Positions 58,678 through 64,000 of a DNA stretch of 64,000 nt are shown here, in pieces. The notes beneath the pieces are model-generated. The model was not told where the DNA came from and ran no database searches. It saw only the letters and a list, made by a program, of their open reading frames with translations. This stretch comes from Drosophila persimilis (Eukaryota > Arthropoda > Insecta > Diptera > Drosophilidae): contig NW_020825332.1 in the NCBI RefSeq assembly GCF_003286085.1, positions 739,001 through 803,000 of the forward strand, written 5' to 3'. Numbering within the stretch: the stretch's first letter is position 1; each line of letters opens with the position of its first letter. A program made the translations under genes and the position numbers.

Positions 58678-59820
58678 GTCTCTTTTGGAACGCCCTACCA
58701 ACAACGCCCTACACCTCTACTGAGTTTTATTTTCTTTCGATTAATGATTTTAGAGGGTATATTGTACACCCCACCTTATGGATACACTCGTCTGATGTAC
58801 ATTAATTGACATTCTAGTGTTAGTCATTAACTTGTTTTTGTTGCTGCTGCCGCTACTGCTGTTGACATCTTGACTCATTGTTGCTGTTGGCATCAGCCAC
58901 GATTTCTCCCGCTGCCGCTGCCGCTGTGGCTGTGCCTGTGGACGTGTGGATGTGGATGTTTGGGTCCCTGTGATAAGCAGACTGTGGCGAGACAACAAAA
59001 GACAACGCAGACGATTTTGCATTTACTTTACATGTGCCCGTTGCCCGTTGCCCGATGCCCGACCGAGTGCCTCAAAGGCATTGTCGTTTGCTGCTGGTGC
59101 TGCTTTGATATTTTTAGACACCGCCAGTCAGCGTTGCCTGCCCCCTTTTCGTCTTCAGAGGCACAAACAAATCGAGTAAAGAAGGGGCTATGGCTATGGC
59201 TATGGCATCGATATTTCGACTGTTTGATACCTCTTCTTCATAATAGATAGTTAACTGCTTGCAACACACATTCTAATAGCCCTTTCTATTCGTAGTACTT
59301 CCATTTATAAACTACAGACTGTTACCAAACTGTTTTCCAACCCTGTAGGCTGCTCTCCAACACTGACTAAAGCAGTGCAATAGGAGTAGGAAATGGATAC
59401 GGCATCTCTTGCCCTGCATATACCCGGACATAATACGATTACAGGGTATAGAGAAAAGCAAAATCAAAAGGCGTTGGCACATCGCAGAGATCGCATCGCC
59501 GCACAATCGCACGGCTCGGCCAGACAATGAGTCTAGTCGGGCATCGATTCAGATTTCGATTCAGATTCGGATTTCGATTCAGATTCTCATGCTGATGCTG
59601 GGGATTGTGAAATATGTATATTCGCATTTCATTCAACATTTACAGGCACTGCATCATGGGAGAATGGCCATCGAGGCGAAGTTCCATCAATCATAGAGCA
59701 TCAATCATCAATCAACAATCAACAATCATCGTGTGTGCAACAGGTACAACAATGGCTCGAGAATGGACAATGGATGATGCCCGAGAAAAGAATCCTTCAC
59801 GCTAATGAATTTCCACCATC

Positions 59821-59851
<31 letters not shown>

Positions 59852-60612
59852 GGTCGGTCGGTCAGAGGACTCATTAAGCCCTCTATTGACTGTCGATTGG
59901 AAGGATTGAACGATGGACAGCGCTGGGACAATGGCCGTACAAAGGCGACCATCACTGAATCATAACTCATTGAACTTTTGCCGGCAGCCCCGTTGAAACA
60001 GCATAAAAAGTGTCAATCAGTGACTCTGTTGTGGCACGTTGACGCCTCCAAAGCCCCATTACAATGCCATTTTTATGGTCCGACTTGCTTGAGGGGCAAG
60101 CAGCCACAGCACAGAAGTGGCAGCAGTCGCAGCCGCCGCAGCAGCAGCAACAGCAACAGCAACAGACGTCAGGGTCGTAAATGTAGTAATAATAGTCGCC
60201 GAGGGCCAACGTCAGCGATTTGCTAGTTGCGGTTTCAGATGGGTAGCTACAATGGGGATGGGGATGGGGATGGAGATGGAGATGGGATACGGGATACGAT
60301 GGGGCCATTGGCTGGGTGTCGAAAAGCAAGACATAAATGTCTAACATATGCTTTGGGATGGCGACGGCGATGGCCCTCGGACAGGTCTATTACCGAAAGC
60401 CTGCTTATGACCGCCCATTGGACGAACGCCTCTTGTGCCACCACCACAGGCGACACTTAATGGACACCCCCTGGCCCCGAAACACCGCCCCACCGCCCAC
60501 CTTCCACGGACGGGAAAGAGTCAGACAGCAGAAGCGATGCACTTTGCCTCAATCGGAGTGCGAGTTGAAGCTCCGGTAAGAGCCGGCACTCAAAGAAAAA
60601 CTTCTCAGAGTC

Positions 60613-60708
60613 GCTGTATCGATATAATCGCAGATTTTTAATCGATACATGGACATCAGTATCGCTTATACGTGCCACGCGTCATGGGGCAGCGCCACTC
60701 AGTGGCGC
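60613..60708. promoter_or_regulatory. Boundary-like element II (CGATA pair plus GGCGC palindrome)
   Basis: TGTATCGAT (60615-60623) and ATCGATACA (60641-60649) face each other. They are followed by a perfect 17-bp palindrome, GCGCCACTCAGTGGCGC, at 60692-60708. The same ingredients (GCGCCACT and TATCGATA) occur at 30.2 kb in the opposite order. Confidence 0.3.
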
Positions 60709-61350
60709 GTAATAAGCTTCGGTGTCGCTTGGACAACATGATGGTGCCGTCAACTATTTTCATTGTTCCTCAGTTCCAATACTATATGTAGCTCCAATCC
60801 ACTCAAAATCACCACAGATCCTCAACGAACTGAAGGAAAACGCTGGAAAAATTCCTCAGATAAAACAGTGAAGCCATATATGTATGAAATACACTGGGCA
60901 CTGGGTCCTTGCTTACTTCGTAAGGAGCCGGCTTGAACATCTGATAGCGCGCCACCAGATTACTCGTTCGATGCAGAAAAGTGGCATTGAAGTTGAAGAT
61001 GGCGTGGTTTCGCCTGATCGCCTTTCATCTGCATTGATTGATTACCAAGGATTTGTTGTAGCTCTCGGCATTCGTCACTTTGTAGATGAAGTCCTATTGA
61101 TTATTCCAAATGGGCTTTGTGATTCGCTGGAGCAGACTTCCTTTTACTTACAGGGGATCCACTATGTATGGCATAGAAAATAGCCGAAATAGTGAACTTC
61201 ACGAGTCATCCGCATAGTTTTTGGTCATAACTAACTGTTTCGGACCGCGTGGATTCATTATACATAATAGATCGTATTGGATCATGACCGTGACTCAACT
61301 CGGTTATATTTGGACGAAGCTATCAGACAGGATCCGTCTTTATGGGTAGA

Positions 61351-61510
61351 TTTATGGAATGGTGACCCCGAACAATTCTAGCATTGGTAGGGTGACCCCG
61401 ATCCATGAAATATGTGGAGTGGTGACTCCCATCAATGGAATTTGTGGAGTGGTGACCCCGGGCAATGGAATATGGGGAGTGGTGACCCCGAGCATTTGGG
61501 TATACGATCT
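61351..61510 (-). repeat. 30-bp minisatellite
   Basis: GGTGACCCCG (one copy GGTGACTCCC) recurs at 61361, 61391, 61421, 61451 and 61481, exactly 30 bp apart, with ATGGAATATGTGGAGT-like spacers between. A sixth, displaced copy lies at 61547. One strand stays open across the repeat but has no family. Confidence 0.85.
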
Positions 61511-64000
61511 CGATCACTTCTTCCCATGAAATATGGAGCTATCGAATGGTGACCCCGATCAAAGCAAGCTAGTGAATAGATGAGCATGATCCCTGACTAA
61601 TTTTATGCGTTTCAGAATGATTACGGCATCGCATATACCCATAGATGTGGTCAAGGATCCCACAGATGGAATCCCACGAATGTCTCAAAATAAATAACCC
61701 AAAAGATGTTCAAAGCCGGAAGAGCTGCCCCTCAACCCAACAAATATTCAGATAAGGACACAATAAGGTGCTGAAAGTCAAAGGAAATGTGCGGCAAATG
61801 CTCATTATACAAATTGCACACAGAAATGAGAATGGGAACGGGAATGGGAGTGGGAATGAGAATGGAACTGCTCGGAGAGAAGTCAACCAAGACCAAGAGT
61901 CGGGGCACGCGGAACACCTTTTCAGGCCGCAAAGACATTGATGGAATGACTGACAGACAGAGCAGATCCTTTCCTTATGGATTCACATTCAAATTCGCAT
62001 TCAAATTCAAATGAAGCTGAAGCTGGAGCCGAGGCCGAAGCCGAAGCCGAAGCCCGAACACTGAGGCAAAAGAATCTATTAAGATATTATCAGCAGTGGT
62101 GTGGCGCAGGAGGTGCACGACTCTCAGAAATCAGTGCACGAATAAAGTCCCCTGCAATTGTTGCAGACAATTTGGGTCGGGCGTCAGACCCAGACCCAGA
62201 CGACGCGTCGTCTGGCGGCAGGCTGTCAAGGAGGCAAGGCAGCCCACAATTGCGGCCATTAGTGTGGACCGACAACCGATTGCGAGGGGAGCGAGGGGAG
62301 CGAGGGAGCGAGACCTATAGACTATATTCTGATGAGGAGTCTGAGGGTAAGCAACCCTTTTTGCTGCTCCTGCTGCTGCTGCTGCTGCTGCTTCTGCTTC
62401 TGCTTCTGGTTTTTTTTTCCTCCATCGTTCGTTCGTTGTAGACATTTTTCGTATGACAACGACAAATATTTGCCGGATAATATGAATAACAAAGCGGAGC
62501 GCAAAGTGAGAGAAGAGACATCCAGGGCAGGCCCAGGCCCAGGCCCAGGCCTACACACTGGCTGAAACGAGGGCCAAAAGGGCTCTTGCGGGTGGGTGGA
62601 TATCCATTCTCGCAGTAGACGCTGCTCTGGTCGGTGGTTGAGGGCAGAACAGGGCAGAAACAGAAACAGAAACAGGGTGGTTAGCCAGCCAGCCAGCCAG
62701 CCAGCAACCTACTTAAGCCACATACAGTCGTCGTTACTGCCACGAGACTGAGACTCAGACTCAGACTCTGACTCAAACCTAAACCTAAAACCCAGACCAG
62801 ACCAGACCCCAGACCCCAGACCCCCAGACTCGACTCTGATTCCGACTCTGACTCCGAGAGTGGGTCCGGGGCCAGACGACGACGACGACGACGACTACAA
62901 CTTAAACTAAAAGGCTGCCACAACGTTGTTGCTGATGTTGCTGTTGCTGCTGTTGGTGTTATTGTCGCCGGTGTCTGAGACGCAGACAACTTCAGAAACG
63001 GAGCTGGAGCTGGAGCTGGAGCCGGAGATGGAGATGGAGCTCCCGGTGGTAGCTCTGGTGGGTCTGTAGTCGACTCGACGGATGACTGGACTGACTGACA
63101 CAAAAGTGCTTTTGTTGCAAAGTTTAATGAAGAAGAACCAGATGACGATGAAAGACCAAAGCAGAGAGAGAGAGGAGGAGAAATGTCTAACGAAAAATTT
63201 AAGTAAATAGAAATAGAGAAAAGCCTCGGAGAAGAGAGCTGGACAAACGATCGGGAGAATATCGAGAAGAGAGGGCTCTCTCTCTCTCTCTCTCGTGGTC
63301 TCTCTATCCCGCTCTGACACTAGGCTGATGGAACGCACTGCTACCGTCCGTGTGCCCCGATAACCCTCGATCTTTTCGGGCCTTCGGGGCAGCCGCATGC
63401 AACTCTGGACTCTGTCTGGCATTCATTTCCGAGGGGGAGACAGAAACGAAACGAGAAATCGAAAAAAAACAACAACAGCAAAGTGCAACGACAAAAAAAA
63501 AAAAAAGAAAAAATTGCATGCTGGGATTTGCTTCTCTCCTGCTGTTGCCGCTGCCGCTGCTGCTGCTGCTCGTAACTCCTGCCCCTTCCACTCCACTTCT
63601 GATGCACTTCAGACGACGACGACGACGACGGCGACGGCGACGCTTTGTTGCAACCAAACACAATCGACACACAGACAGGGAGGGGATCGGGCGACAGGAG
63701 AAGTAGCAGCAGCGGCAGGAGGAACGGGGTGACGACAACAGACGGGATCAGGGAGAGTGGAGGGGTGTGTGGGGGGCATGTGGGGTGCAGACAAAACAAT
63801 ATGTTTGTTTGGATTATATATCCATCCTACACACACACACACGGGTATATACATATATACTACCCGTACATATGCGACGATGCGACGACGGAGGAGGCTT
63901 CTTTGTATGCGCAAACAATTGGAGCAGGCGGAAGTTGCATGGCGGCGACGGTTGCCCGCCCGGACAGCCAGAGAGAGAGAGAGGGAGGGAGAGAGAGAGA

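Larger units (their letters stand above)
52000..60000. other. Non-coding domain, part 3
   Basis: No exon supported. Holds (GA)n at about 52030-52052; ACTGCTT clusters 7 (52307-52423), 8 (55188-55455) and 9 (58561-58677); CACAGAGC repeats at 52935-53025; long T-rich DNA at 54400-55120 including TTTAGA repeats near 54532-54556; (GCT)10 at 55606-55635; an A-run at about 57734-57752; and CT tracts near 59825-59850. Frames such as 52498-53010 (minus) translate these repeats. Confidence 0.5.
60001..64000. other. Non-coding domain, part 4
   Basis: No supported gene. A GGGGAT tract at about 60252-60285, the boundary-like element at 60.6 kb, an unrecognised 99-codon frame at 60884-61183, the 30-bp minisatellite at 61351-61510, CTG/CTT triplets at about 62360-62405, CAGAC-rich DNA at 62795-62830 and GAC triplets at about 62875-62896 and 63613-63640. 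The last 300 bp resemble a 5' leader or promoter area but hold no start I can defend. Confidence 0.45.

Noticed and set aside
61351-61510. CRISPR-like regular repeats
   Set aside because: Eukaryotic context, spacers of about 20 bp are themselves repeated, so this is a minisatellite.
62681-63422. Long minus-strand frames rich in Ser, Pro, Ala
   Set aside because: They follow CAGAC, CTGGAG and triplet repeats, and overlapping frames contradict one another.

Overview
The window is nuclear DNA of a fruit fly (Drosophila). The proteins match Drosophila housekeeping families, introns are short with GT-AG ends, Drosophila core-promoter words (Motif 1, DRE) sit upstream of several genes, a DINE-1/INE-1-like repeat is present, and the non-coding right half is very rich in microsatellites. 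That richness hints at a species outside the melanogaster subgroup, such as the obscura group; this is inference. All exon coordinates were worked out by hand from reading frame and splice consensus.

Left part (1-27.3 kb) is gene-dense: the WASH-complex subunit strumpellin (+), phosphoglucomutase (-), an intronless BTBD9-like BTB/BACK gene (+), a DINE-1-like repeat, nucleoporin Nup133 (-) and the translocon-associated protein subunit SsRbeta (+). A 4,939-bp tandem duplication covers the 5' five-sixths of Nup133 plus all of SsRbeta. It leaves one complete Nup133, two intact SsRbeta genes, and a second Nup133 that is cut inside exon 8 and reads into antisense SsRbeta. Then come TRAPP subunit Trs20/sedlin (-), the Elg1/ATAD5 PCNA unloader (+) and a small cytochrome b5-like protein (-).

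Middle (27.3-38.1 kb): a 4-kb AT-rich non-coding stretch, probably 3' UTR and intergenic, is followed by the 3' exons of an unrecognised minus-strand gene. That gene encodes one hydrophobic segment followed by long Ser/Ala/Gln/His-rich low-complexity tails. A decayed arginine methyltransferase gene that still has promoter words upstream lies in one of its introns.

Right part (38.1-64 kb): no convincing coding exon. It looks like a long intron or regulatory domain full of microsatellites, G-runs and a 30-bp minisatellite. The most striking unexplained signal is a 7-base word, ACTGCTT (complement AAGCAGT), found about 53 times between 36.8 and 59.4 kb where about 3 are expected. It occurs in nine compact clusters, nearly all pointing one way within each cluster. 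Two look-alike boundary candidates, at 30.2 and 60.65 kb, bracket this domain.
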